Assembly (NCBI GenBank): GCA_964523885.1
Contig: CAZFYX010000114.1
Span: 1-64,000, forward strand
Source: SHXO01 sp964523885
GTDB lineage: Bacteria; Pseudomonadota; Gammaproteobacteria; Burkholderiales; SHXO01
Length of the DNA stretch: 64,000 bases
Direction: 5' to 3'
The first letter of the stretch is position 1, and the number at the start of each line of letters is the position of its first letter. Positions 40,967 through 48,830 of this stretch are shown here, piece after piece. Below the pieces are notes generated by a model, which did no database searches, was not told the origin of the DNA, and saw only the letters and a program-made list of their open reading frames with translations. Made by a program: the position numbers and the translations under genes.

Positions 40967-41437
40967 TCAGCGCCGCTTCGAGCCGCGCAGGCGCGCCTTC
41001 AGGGTGCGGATGTGCTCGTAGTTGGCGATGACGATGCCGAACTGACGCATCAGCACCGCCTGTGCGGGCTCCGGCAATCTCCACTCCAGCGCATCGCGGT
41101 ACTGGCATGCGACCTCCGCGATGGCGTGCTCGCAGGCCTGGAGGAGGTCCGCCTCGATCCCCCCGGCCGGGTGCGCCACGGGAACCTGGTCGGTCGCGAC
41201 CTGCTGCGCCGGCGCACCGCCGAGCCGGCGCACCAGCTCGGCCAGCTCGTGCGCGGCCGCGGCCAGCGCAGACGCGGTGTTGCGGGCGAGGAAACCGATG
41301 GCCTGCGTACCGCCACGGACGCTGCACGCGAGCAGCTTGCGGCGGGTGTCGAGCGCGGAGTAGATGAGCCGGTTGAGCTCGACGAACAACTCGGCGTCGT
41401 TGAGTGCGAGTGTGGTCATGACCGAGGTCGTTAGCAT
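40967..41437 (-). CDS. PA2169/DUF2383-like four-helix protein
   Basis: 156 aa from ATG 41437 (MTTLALND at 41419 is the alternative). Helical throughout: LNRLIYSALDTRRKLLA, FLARNTASALAAAAHELAEL, LLQACEHAIAEVACQYRDAL and MRQFGIVIANYEHIRTLKARL. The pattern fits the ferritin-like DUF2383/PA2169 bundle, including the final YEHIRTLK helix. Likely stress-related; no clear metal ligands. 59 nt upstream of the kinase-like gene on the same strand. Confidence 0.65.
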   Translation of the reverse strand: MLTTSVMTTLALNDAELFVELNRLIYSALDTRRKLLACSVRGGTQAIGFLARNTASALAAAAHELAELVRRLGGAPAQQVATDQVPVAHPAGGIEADLLQACEHAIAEVACQYRDALEWRLPEPAQAVLMRQFGIVIANYEHIRTLKARLRGSKRR

Positions 41438-41631
41438 TGTTCGTTCCAGCGCGCCGCAGCAGTGTGGGCCCGCCCTGCGGCGCCGCAGACAACCTCGGGC
41501 AGCGCCTCATTGCAGCGCACGATGGAGGCTGCGCGCCGTATTTCAGTGCATGTTGGGACGCCCGGCGTGTAGAAAGTTCCCCCCACACCCTCTACTGCGC
41601 ACTCGCGCCCCCGTGCCGGCGGGTCCACGCC

Positions 41632-41647
41632 CGGCACGGGGCATGCG
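41632..41647 (+). promoter_or_regulatory. Possible sigma-54 promoter for yihY
   Basis: CGGCACGGGGCATGCG: perfect -24 half, ATGC instead of TTGC at -12. Predicted start near 41658, 20 nt before the ATG. Confidence 0.35.
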
Positions 41648-41677
41648 AAGCGCCCTCGCCAGCGGAGGGAGCAGAGC

Positions 41678-42661
41678 ATGAGACAGCGGGACTGGCGGCA
41701 GGGTCGCGCAGGACGCGCCGTCCTGGTATTGTGGGACGCGGCGAAGGCATGGTTCGAGGACGGCGGTCCGCGCATGGGCGCATCCATCGCGTTCTATTCG
41801 ATCTTCGCGCTCGCCCCGCTGCTGCTGATCGCCATCTCGATTGCAGGCGCCGTGTTCGGCGAGGAGGCCGCGCGCGGGCAGATCCTGCAGCAGGTCAGCG
41901 GGCTCATCGGTGATGATGCCGCCAGGGGTGTCCAGAGCGTGGTCGAGTCCGCCGCCAACAGGCAGGGCGCGGGCCTCTCCGCCGGACTGGTCGGCTTCGC
42001 CACGCTGCTGCTCGGCGCCAGCGGGGTGTTCGTGGAGATGAAGAACGGGTTCGACGTCATGTGGAAGCCCGAGCCGGTGCAGGGCGGCCTCACGGTGTTC
42101 CTGCGCGCGCGGCTGACCGCCATCGCACTGGTGCTGGGCTTCGGCTTCCTCGCCATCGTGTCGCTGCTGCTCAGCGCGGCGATCCAGGGGATGACGAGCC
42201 TGATGCTGGGTCCGCCCGAGCAGATGACCTGGCTGCTGTCCGGGCTCGACCTGCTCGCCTCGGTGGCGATCCTCACGGTCGCATTCGCCGCGCTGATCTA
42301 CTTCCTGCCCAGCGCGCACATCCAGCCGCGGGCGGTCTGGCTCGGCGCCCTCACCAGCGCGGTGCTGTTCACGATCGGCAAGCACCTCATCGGACTGTAC
42401 CTGGGCCGGGCCAGCGTGGCCTCGGCCTACGGCGCAGCCGGATCGTTCGTGATCGTGATCCTCTGGATCTACTACTCGTCGCAGATCCTGCTGCTCGGGG
42501 CGGAGGTCACCAGCGTGCTCGACGGCAAGCGCCGCAGCGCGCGCGAGCAGGCCGAGGCGAACGCCGAGCGGACCGGTTCGCCCGCCCCCGGCCGCTCAGC
42601 CGCGCAGCCGCGGCCCGCGTCGGCGAACGCCACGCCGACGCGCTGGCGCCCGCTCGGGTGA
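41678..42661 (+). CDS. YihY/UPF0761 family membrane protein
   Basis: 327 aa. RBS GGAGGGAGCAG. Six hydrophobic helices; family hallmarks MGASIAFYSIFALAPLLLIAI, LPSAHIQPRAVWLGALTSAVLF, and ASAYGAAGSFVIVILWIYYSSQILLLGAE are evident. The C-terminal ~45 residues are charged and Pro/Ala-rich. Once annotated as RNase BN, the family function remains unknown. The stop overlaps the fumC GTG (GTGA). Confidence 0.9.
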   Translation: MRQRDWRQGRAGRAVLVLWDAAKAWFEDGGPRMGASIAFYSIFALAPLLLIAISIAGAVFGEEAARGQILQQVSGLIGDDAARGVQSVVESAANRQGAGLSAGLVGFATLLLGASGVFVEMKNGFDVMWKPEPVQGGLTVFLRARLTAIALVLGFGFLAIVSLLLSAAIQGMTSLMLGPPEQMTWLLSGLDLLASVAILTVAFAALIYFLPSAHIQPRAVWLGALTSAVLFTIGKHLIGLYLGRASVASAYGAAGSFVIVILWIYYSSQILLLGAEVTSVLDGKRRSAREQAEANAERTGSPAPGRSAAQPRPASANATPTRWRPLG

Positions 42662-44061
42662 ACGTGCCGCCCGCCACGCGCATCGAGCGCGACAGCTTCG
42701 GCGAGATCGAGGTGCCCGCCGCGCGCCTTTGGGGTGCGCAGACTCAGCGCTCGCTGCAACACTTCGCCATCTCGACGGAGCGCATGCCACCCGCGCTGGT
42801 GCATGCGCTGGTGCTGGTGAAGCGCGCCTGCGCGACGGTGAACGCGCAACTCGGCCGGATCGAGCCGGCCAAGGCGCGTGCGCTCGAGCAGGCCGCGGAC
42901 GAGATCCTCGGCGGCATCCACGAGCAGGAGTTTCCGCTGTCGGTATGGCAGACCGGCTCGGGCACGCAGACCAACATGAACGTGAACGAGGTGCTGGCCA
43001 ACCGCGCCTCGGAGCTGCTCGGCGGGCCGCGCGGCCTGCAGCGCCTGGTGCATCCAAATGACGAGGTGAACAACGCCCAGTCGTCCAACGACGTCTTCCC
43101 GACCGCGATGCACGTGGCTGCCGTGGTCGCGATCAACCAGCGCCTGCTGCCCGCGCTGTCCGCGCTGCGTGGCACGCTCGAGCGCAAGTCGGAGGCGTTC
43201 TCGGCCATCGTCAAGATCGGCCGGACGCACCTTCAGGATGCCACGCCCCTCACGCTCGGGCAGGAGATCTCGGGCTACGTCGCACAGCTCGACGCGGCGG
43301 CGGCCGCCATCGCACAGTCGGTGGGCGAGCTGCACGCGCTGGCAATCGGCGGCACGGCGGTGGGTACGGGACTCAATGCGCCGGCGGATTTCGGGATGCG
43401 TGTCGCCGCCGAGCTCGCCGAGCTCACCGGCATGCCGTTCAGCGCCGCGAGCAACCGGTTCGCCCTGCTGGCCGCGCACGACGGGCTGCTGCGCGTGCAC
43501 GGCACGCTGCGCGCACTGGCCGCGACGTTGAGCAAGATCGCCAACGACGTGCGCTGGCTGGCGAGCGGCCCGCGTGCCGGCATCGGCGAGCTGATCCTGC
43601 CCGAGAACGAGCCGGGCAGCTCGATCATGCCGGGGAAGGTCAATCCCACCCAGAGCGAGGCGTTGCTGATGGCATGCGCCCAGGTCGCCGGCAACGATGT
43701 CGCGATCGGCATCGGCGGCGCGGGCGGCAACTTCGAGCTGAACGTGTACAAGCCGCTCATCGCGCACGCGCTCCTGCAGAGCGTGCGGCTGCTGGCGGAC
43801 GGGATGCACAGCTTCGACGAGCACTGCGCGGCGGGTATTGAAGCCGACCGTGAGCGCATCTCGGAGCTGGTGCAACGCTCGCTGATGCTGGTAACCGCGC
43901 TCACGCCGCACATCGGCTATGACCGCGCGGCGCAGATCGCGAAGCAGGCGCATCGCGAGGGCCTCACGCTGCGCGAGGCCGCACTGGCGCTCAGGTACGT
44001 CAGCGCGGAAGACTTCGATCGGTGGGTGGATGCGGACTTGATGACAGGCCCTAGGCCCTAG
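42658..44061 (+). CDS. fumC: Fumarate hydratase class II
   Basis: 467 aa from GTG. Substrate motifs: TGSGTQTNMNVNEVLANRA, HPNDEVNNAQSSND, the catalytic loop GSSIMPGKVNPTQ, and KIGRTHLQDATPLTLGQE. It converts fumarate to malate in the TCA cycle without an Fe-S cluster. The length equals the family norm. It is translationally coupled to the yihY-like gene, an unusual partner. A large palindromic repeat follows the stop. Confidence 0.95.
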   Translation: MNVPPATRIERDSFGEIEVPAARLWGAQTQRSLQHFAISTERMPPALVHALVLVKRACATVNAQLGRIEPAKARALEQAADEILGGIHEQEFPLSVWQTGSGTQTNMNVNEVLANRASELLGGPRGLQRLVHPNDEVNNAQSSNDVFPTAMHVAAVVAINQRLLPALSALRGTLERKSEAFSAIVKIGRTHLQDATPLTLGQEISGYVAQLDAAAAAIAQSVGELHALAIGGTAVGTGLNAPADFGMRVAAELAELTGMPFSAASNRFALLAAHDGLLRVHGTLRALAATLSKIANDVRWLASGPRAGIGELILPENEPGSSIMPGKVNPTQSEALLMACAQVAGNDVAIGIGGAGGNFELNVYKPLIAHALLQSVRLLADGMHSFDEHCAAGIEADRERISELVQRSLMLVTALTPHIGYDRAAQIAKQAHREGLTLREAALALRYVSAEDFDRWVDADLMTGPRP

Positions 44062-44232
44062 GCTCTAGACGCCAGGATCAGGTTGTGTACTCCTGGCGTC
44101 TGGCGCCTAGGGCCTGGGGAGGCGTCAGCCCGCAGGGTCAGACGCCTCCCATTGCACAGCCTGATCCTGGAGTCTAGAGCCTAGGGCCTAGAGCCTGGGG
44201 GGAGGCGTCAGCCCGCGGGGTCAGACGCCTCC
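44049..44232. repeat. CTAG-rich nested palindrome with duplicated hairpin, locus 3
   Basis: Outer arms of about 32 nt (44050-44083 and 44160-44191; CCTAGGCCCTAGGCTCTAGAC and its complement) are near-perfect inverted repeats. Inside lies an 11-bp inverted repeat AGACGCCAGGA/TCCTGGCGTCT (44067-44077/44091-44101). A 32-nt hairpin unit (GGAGGCGTC...GACGCCTCC) occurs at 44118-44149 and again, with one mismatch, at 44201-44232. The second copy overlaps the last 12 nt of the dehydrogenase gene. It probably terminates both convergent genes. Confidence 0.8.
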
Positions 44233-45699
44233 CATGCACATGTACTTCACCTCGAGGAACTCCTCGATGCCGTACTTCGAGCCCTCGCGGCCGATGCCGG
44301 ACTGCTTCACGCCGCCGAACGGCGCCACCTCGGTGGAGATGATGCCGGTGTTGATGCCAACGATCCCCGACTCCAGCCCCTCGCCCACCCGCCAGATGCG
44401 GCCGATGTCGCGCGCGTAGAAGTAGCTCGCCAGGCCGAACTCGGTGTCGTTGGCCATTGCGATGCCTTCCTCCTCGGTCTTGAAGCGGAACAGCGGCGCC
44501 ACCGGGCCGAAGGTCTCCTCCTTCGTGACCTTCATCTTGGTGGTCACGCCGGTGAGCAGCGTGGGCTCGAAGAACAGGCCACCCAGGCTGTGGCGCTTGC
44601 CGCCCACGGCGACCCTGGCGCCCTTGGCCACGGCATCCTGGATGTGCTCCTCCACCTTGGCCACCGCGTTGCTGTCGATCAGCGGCCCGATGGTCACGCC
44701 GGCCTCGGTGCCGGGACCGACCTTCAGCGCCTTCACCTTCTCCGCGAGCTTGCCGGCAAAGGCATCGTAGACGCCATCCTGCACGAGGATCCGGTTGGCA
44801 CACACGCAGGTCTGACCGGCGTTGCGGTACTTGGACAGCATCGCCCCCTCCACCGCGGCGTCGAGGTCGGCGTCGTCGAACACCAGGAACGGCGCGTTGC
44901 CGCCCAGTTCGAGCGAGACCTTCTTGATCGTCTCGGCGCTCTGCGCCATCAGCACGCGGCCGACCTCGGTCGAGCCGGTGAAGGTGAGCTTGCGCACGAC
45001 CGGGTTGGCGGTCAGCTCCCCGCCGATGTCGCGCGCGCTGCCCGTGAGCACACTGAGCACGCCCCTGGGCACGCCGGCGCGCTCGGCCAGTTCTGCCATC
45101 GCGAAGGCCGAGTACGGCGTCTGCGTCGCGGGCTTGACCACCATGGTGCAACCGGCCGCCAGCGCCGGCCCGGCCTTGCGCGTGATCATCGCGGCCGGGA
45201 AGTTCCACGGCGTGATCGCGGCGCACACGCCCACCGGCTGCTTGATGACGACGATGCGCTTGTCGGCCTGGTGCCCGGGGATCACGTCGCCGTAGATGCG
45301 CTTGGCCTCCTCGCCGAACCACTCGATGAACGAGGCGGCATAGGCGATCTCGCCCTTGGCCTCCGCCAGCGGCTTGCCCTGCTCGCTGGTCATGAGCAGC
45401 GCCAGGTCGTCCTGGTTGGCCATCATCAGCTCGAACCAGCGGCGCAGGATCGCCGCCCGCTCCTTGCCGGTCTTGGCCCGCCACGCCGGCAAGGCGCGCT
45501 CGGCAGCCTCGATCGCACGGCGCGTCTCGGCCGCGCCCATCTTCGGCACGGTCCCCAGCGCGGCCCCGTTGGCAGGATTGGTGACCGGGATCGTTCCGCC
45601 ACCATCGGCATCGACCCACTGGCCGTCGATGTAGCACTGCTGGCGGAACAGCTTGGGATCCTTCAACTGCAGGTTGAACTTCTCGGACGGCGCATTCAT
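44221..45699 (-). CDS. gabD: NAD(P)-dependent succinate-semialdehyde dehydrogenase
   Basis: 492 aa aldehyde dehydrogenase. TPWNFPAAMITRKAGPALAA binds cofactor, SLELGGNAP has the general-base Glu, and AGQTCVCANRI has the catalytic Cys; the AGQTCVCANR version is typical of GabD-type enzymes. It oxidises succinate semialdehyde to succinate. The name is by motif similarity; a related glutarate-semialdehyde activity is possible. The start is preceded by tandem 7-bp repeats instead of a single RBS. Its C-terminus is encoded inside a hairpin duplicated downstream. Confidence 0.88.
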   Translation of the reverse strand: MNAPSEKFNLQLKDPKLFRQQCYIDGQWVDADGGGTIPVTNPANGAALGTVPKMGAAETRRAIEAAERALPAWRAKTGKERAAILRRWFELMMANQDDLALLMTSEQGKPLAEAKGEIAYAASFIEWFGEEAKRIYGDVIPGHQADKRIVVIKQPVGVCAAITPWNFPAAMITRKAGPALAAGCTMVVKPATQTPYSAFAMAELAERAGVPRGVLSVLTGSARDIGGELTANPVVRKLTFTGSTEVGRVLMAQSAETIKKVSLELGGNAPFLVFDDADLDAAVEGAMLSKYRNAGQTCVCANRILVQDGVYDAFAGKLAEKVKALKVGPGTEAGVTIGPLIDSNAVAKVEEHIQDAVAKGARVAVGGKRHSLGGLFFEPTLLTGVTTKMKVTKEETFGPVAPLFRFKTEEEGIAMANDTEFGLASYFYARDIGRIWRVGEGLESGIVGINTGIISTEVAPFGGVKQSGIGREGSKYGIEEFLEVKYMCMGGV

Positions 45700-45710
45700 G
45701 TCAGTCTCCT

Positions 45711-45738
45711 CTGTCCTCTGTCCTCTGTCCTCTGTCCT
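45711..45738. repeat. Four tandem copies of a 7-bp unit at the gabD translation start
   Basis: CTGTCCT is repeated four times without error, 12 nt upstream of the gabD ATG. On the coding strand each unit reads AGGACAG, giving a ladder of AGGA motifs, and the downstream AGGAGACTGAC-ATG supplies the proper RBS. Copy number could vary by slippage. Confidence 0.85.
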
Positions 45739-45766
45739 CCAGCCTCAGCCTTGCTTCCGACGCGGG

Positions 45767-46546
45767 TCAGAACGTGCCCGGATACGCCCCGCCGTCGATG
45801 AGGAAGTTCTGCCCGGTGATATAGCTCGTGTGCGCGCTGCAGATGTAGGCGCACAGCCGCCCGAACTCCTCCGGCGTGCCGAAGCGGCCGGCAGGAATGG
45901 TCTTCATGCGGTCCTGGGACACCTGGTCGAACGACTTGCCGCCCTGCCTCGCCATGGCGTCGATCCGGCTCAGCATGGTCTCGGTCTCGAACAGGCCGGG
46001 GAGGATGTTGTTGACCGTGACATTGTGCATCACGGTCTGGCGCGCGAGCCCGGCGACGAAACCGGTCAGACCGCTGCGCGCGCCGTTGGACAGGCCCAGG
46101 ATCGGAATGGGCGCCTTCACGGCGGCGGAAGTGATGTTGACGATGCGTCCGAACTTGCGCTGGATCATGCCGTCGACGGTGGCCTTGATCAGTTCGATCG
46201 GCGTGAGCATGTTGGCTTCCAGCGCCTTGATCCACACCTCGCGGTCCCAGTCGCGGAAGTCGCCCGCAGGGGGGCCGCCGGCGTTGTTGACCAGGATGTC
46301 GGGCGCCGGGCAGGCCGCCAGCGCCGCGGCGCGCCCGGCCGGGGTGGTGATGTCGCCCGCGACGGTATTGACCTTCGCCCCCGTCGCGCGGCGGATCTCC
46401 TCGGCAGCGGCAGCAAGCGTGTCCGGGTTGCGCGCGACCAGCGTCACCGCCGCGCCCTCCTGCGCCAGGGCCAGGGCACAGCCCTTGCCCAGGCCCTTGC
46501 TGGCGGCACACACCAGTGCCGTCTTGCCGCCGATTCCCAGATCCAT
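45767..46546 (-). CDS. SDR-family oxidoreductase
   Basis: 259 aa with RBS GGGAGGATGC. ALVCAASKGLGKGCALAL is the cofactor loop (S in place of G), NNAGGPP follows, then the catalytic Ser in NITSAAVK. The usual YxxxK is not obvious: the expected place reads SNGARSG, so the catalytic Tyr/Lys are missing or moved. This replacement is common in a subgroup of SDRs annotated as 3-oxoacyl-ACP reductases. 28 nt beyond its stop lies the repeat array before gabD, in the same direction. Confidence 0.8.
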   Translation of the reverse strand: MDLGIGGKTALVCAASKGLGKGCALALAQEGAAVTLVARNPDTLAAAAEEIRRATGAKVNTVAGDITTPAGRAAALAACPAPDILVNNAGGPPAGDFRDWDREVWIKALEANMLTPIELIKATVDGMIQRKFGRIVNITSAAVKAPIPILGLSNGARSGLTGFVAGLARQTVMHNVTVNNILPGLFETETMLSRIDAMARQGGKSFDQVSQDRMKTIPAGRFGTPEEFGRLCAYICSAHTSYITGQNFLIDGGAYPGTF

Positions 46547-46661
46547 GCATCCTCCCGTATGGTTCATTGCGCCCCGCGCGGGGCAAGGGCCGCTATGCTG
46601 CCCGAAGCCGATGGCGCCGGCAAACGACGCGCCGGCCCGGGTGCGCTGCCGCACCCTTGTC

Positions 46662-46667
46662 TATAAT
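46662..46667 (+). promoter_or_regulatory. -10 box (TATAAT) for mlaA
   Basis: A perfect TATAAT lies 27 nt ahead of the mlaA ATG. The -35 position (GGGTGC) is poor. Start of transcription expected near 46674. Confidence 0.55.
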
Positions 46668-46693
46668 GCCGCCGACACCGCGGCCACACCAAG

Positions 46694-47494
46694 ATGCGAA
46701 GAACCTGCGCCAGCCTGCTCGCCCCCACCCTCGCCGCTCTGGCGCTGCTGCTTTCCGGCTGCGCCGCGGGCCCCAACCCGAAGGATCCGCTGGAGCCGGT
46801 CAACCGGAAGGTCTACGAGTTTAACCAAACGATCGACAAGTACGCGATCAAGCCGGCCGCCGAGGGCTACAAGGCCGCGGTGCCACCGCCGGTGCGCGGA
46901 GGCATCACCAACGTCTTCGCCAACTTCCGGGACGTGACGACGGCGATCAACAACCTGCTCCAGGCCAAGGTGAAGACCGCGTTCTCCGACGTGGGCCGGG
47001 TGCTGGTGAACACCACCATCGGAATCTTCGGGGTGTTCGACGTGGCCAGCCACATCGGCCTGGAGAAGCACGAAGAGGACTTCGGCCAGACGCTGGGCTA
47101 CTGGGGTGTCCCGGACGGACCCTACCTGGTGCTGCCGCTGTTCGGCCCCAGCACCGCGCGCGACACCGTGGGCCTGGTCGGCGACTACTTCACCGATCCG
47201 GAGTTCTACCTCATCACCGATTCGCCGGAGAACTGGATCGTGTTCGGCGTGCGGGTGGTGAACGTGCGCGCCAACCTGCTGGAGGCCGAACGCGTGCTCG
47301 ACACCGCCGCGATCGACCGCTACGCGTTCCTGCGCGACGCCTACCTGCAGCGCCGCCGCAATCTGATCCTCGACGGTGCCCCTGCCGCGGAGGACAGCGG
47401 CAAGAAGCGCAAGAGCCTGAAGGAGATGGAGGAAGAGCTCGACGCCGACCCCGGCGACACGGTCAAGCCGGAGCCGGAGCCAGCCAAGCCCTGA
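46694..47494 (+). CDS. mlaA: MlaA (VacJ) outer-membrane lipoprotein
   Basis: 266 aa. Lipobox LLSGC (Cys18-20 region); then DPLEPVNRKVYEFNQTIDKY, the VRGGITNVFANFRDV helix, DFGQTLGYWGVPDGPYLVLP and FGPSTARDTVG, all MlaA hallmarks. It removes surface-exposed phospholipids from the outer membrane and passes them to MlaC. The C-terminal 40 residues are charged and low complexity. It is followed 28 nt later by the pldA-like gene, which degrades the same mislocalised lipids. Confidence 0.95.
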   Translation: MRRTCASLLAPTLAALALLLSGCAAGPNPKDPLEPVNRKVYEFNQTIDKYAIKPAAEGYKAAVPPPVRGGITNVFANFRDVTTAINNLLQAKVKTAFSDVGRVLVNTTIGIFGVFDVASHIGLEKHEEDFGQTLGYWGVPDGPYLVLPLFGPSTARDTVGLVGDYFTDPEFYLITDSPENWIVFGVRVVNVRANLLEAERVLDTAAIDRYAFLRDAYLQRRRNLILDGAPAAEDSGKKRKSLKEMEEELDADPGDTVKPEPEPAKP

Positions 47495-47522
47495 GTTGCC
47501 GGGCCGCTCCTCCAGCCTCCCG

Positions 47523-48764
47523 ATGCCGATCGCCACCCGGCGCGCAGGCCCGAACCGCGACTTCCGATCACTCGCAGCAGCGGGGCTGCTGCTGTCTGCC
47601 GCACTCTGGTCGCCGCTCTACGCGGACGTGATCCTCCTGCCCGAACAGACCCAGGCCGTGGCCGGCGGGCCGGTGCGCGTGGACCTCCTGGTGACCAACG
47701 AGGACGCCTCCGAGACCACGTTCAGCGTGCCCGAACGGCTCGTGGTGCAGTTGAGCGCAGGCGACCAGTCGGTGAACATAGCGCTTGCACGCGCTGCCGC
47801 TGCGCCAGCGGGCACCGTGCAGCTGCCGCCTGGCGGCATGCGGCGGATCGCCTACACCGGCACCCTCCCGGGCGAGCTGAGCGGCGCCGTCACGCTGCGC
47901 GCCGTCGACCTGACGGCCAAGGCGGCGATGATGAGCCTGGCACCGCCGGCCGCGCCGGTGGCGCAACGCCCGGACGAACCGGTCCGGCCCGAGACCGAGA
48001 TCGCGCCCACTCCGGAAGGCGGCGTCCCGCTCAGCCGCGAGGCCGCCTTCTCGTCCGCGCTGAGCGCCTATGAGCCGGTGTACTTCGGCTGGCCGCTCAC
48101 CGGTGACTCGAACGCCAAGTTCCAGCTCAGCCTGAAGTTCCGCTTCTTCAACGAGAAGGCCGGTCTGGCCCAGCGCTACCGGTTTCTCGAGGACCTCTAC
48201 TTCGGCTACACCCAGACCTCGATCTGGGACATCACCGCCAGTTCCTCGCCGTTCGAGGACACCTCCTACAAGCCGCGCCTGTTCTACTCGAACCCCTCGT
48301 CGTGGACGTCGAACAGCCTGCCCCTGCGCCTGGGCATCGAGACCGGCCTGGGCCACGAGTCCAACGGCCAGGGCGGCGCCGACTCGCGCAGCATCAACAT
48401 CGCCTATGCCCGCCCCTCGCTGGTGCTGGGGCGGCCCGGAGACTGGCAGCTCACCTTCGCGCCGATGGTGTACGACTACATCGAGAAGGAGGACAACCCG
48501 GACATCAACCAGTACCGCGGGTATGTCGACTGGTTCGCGGCGGTGGGCAAGGCCGACAGCTGGCAGCTCAGCACGGTGTCGCGCTGGGCCAGCCAGGGCT
48601 GGAGCGTGCAGGTGGACCTGAGCTATCCGATGCGCTCGGTGGCGCTGGGCAACCTCAACGGCTACCTGTTCTTCCAGTACTTCGACGGCTACGGCGAGAC
48701 CATCCTGAACTACAACGTCCGCAGCGATCCGCAGTACCGCCTGGGCATCATGTTCGTGCGATAG
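47523..48764 (+). CDS. pldA: Outer-membrane phospholipase A (OMPLA)
   Basis: About 413 aa from ATG 47523 (a TTG at 47496 is possible). Signal peptide ending near SPLYAD. Residues ~20-150 form a beta-rich N-terminal domain that is absent from the E. coli enzyme. The barrel then shows GLGHESNGQGGADSRSINIAYARP, which contains the catalytic His-x-Ser and the downstream Asn of the OMPLA triad. The final strands end in QYRLGIMFVR. It hydrolyses phospholipids in the outer leaflet. Confidence 0.9.
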   Translation: MPIATRRAGPNRDFRSLAAAGLLLSAALWSPLYADVILLPEQTQAVAGGPVRVDLLVTNEDASETTFSVPERLVVQLSAGDQSVNIALARAAAAPAGTVQLPPGGMRRIAYTGTLPGELSGAVTLRAVDLTAKAAMMSLAPPAAPVAQRPDEPVRPETEIAPTPEGGVPLSREAAFSSALSAYEPVYFGWPLTGDSNAKFQLSLKFRFFNEKAGLAQRYRFLEDLYFGYTQTSIWDITASSSPFEDTSYKPRLFYSNPSSWTSNSLPLRLGIETGLGHESNGQGGADSRSINIAYARPSLVLGRPGDWQLTFAPMVYDYIEKEDNPDINQYRGYVDWFAAVGKADSWQLSTVSRWASQGWSVQVDLSYPMRSVALGNLNGYLFFQYFDGYGETILNYNVRSDPQYRLGIMFVR

Positions 48765-48781
48765 CGCCTGCCTGCCCCCGC

Positions 48782-48787
48782 TATACT
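48782..48787 (+). promoter_or_regulatory. -10-like box for the binding-protein gene
   Basis: TATACT lies 44 nt ahead of the ATG at 48831, right after the pldA stop. No good -35 is visible. Confidence 0.4.
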
Positions 48788-48830
48788 ACGAGGCTGCTCG
48801 GCTCAACCTCGACTCACGGGATCCCCGGCC

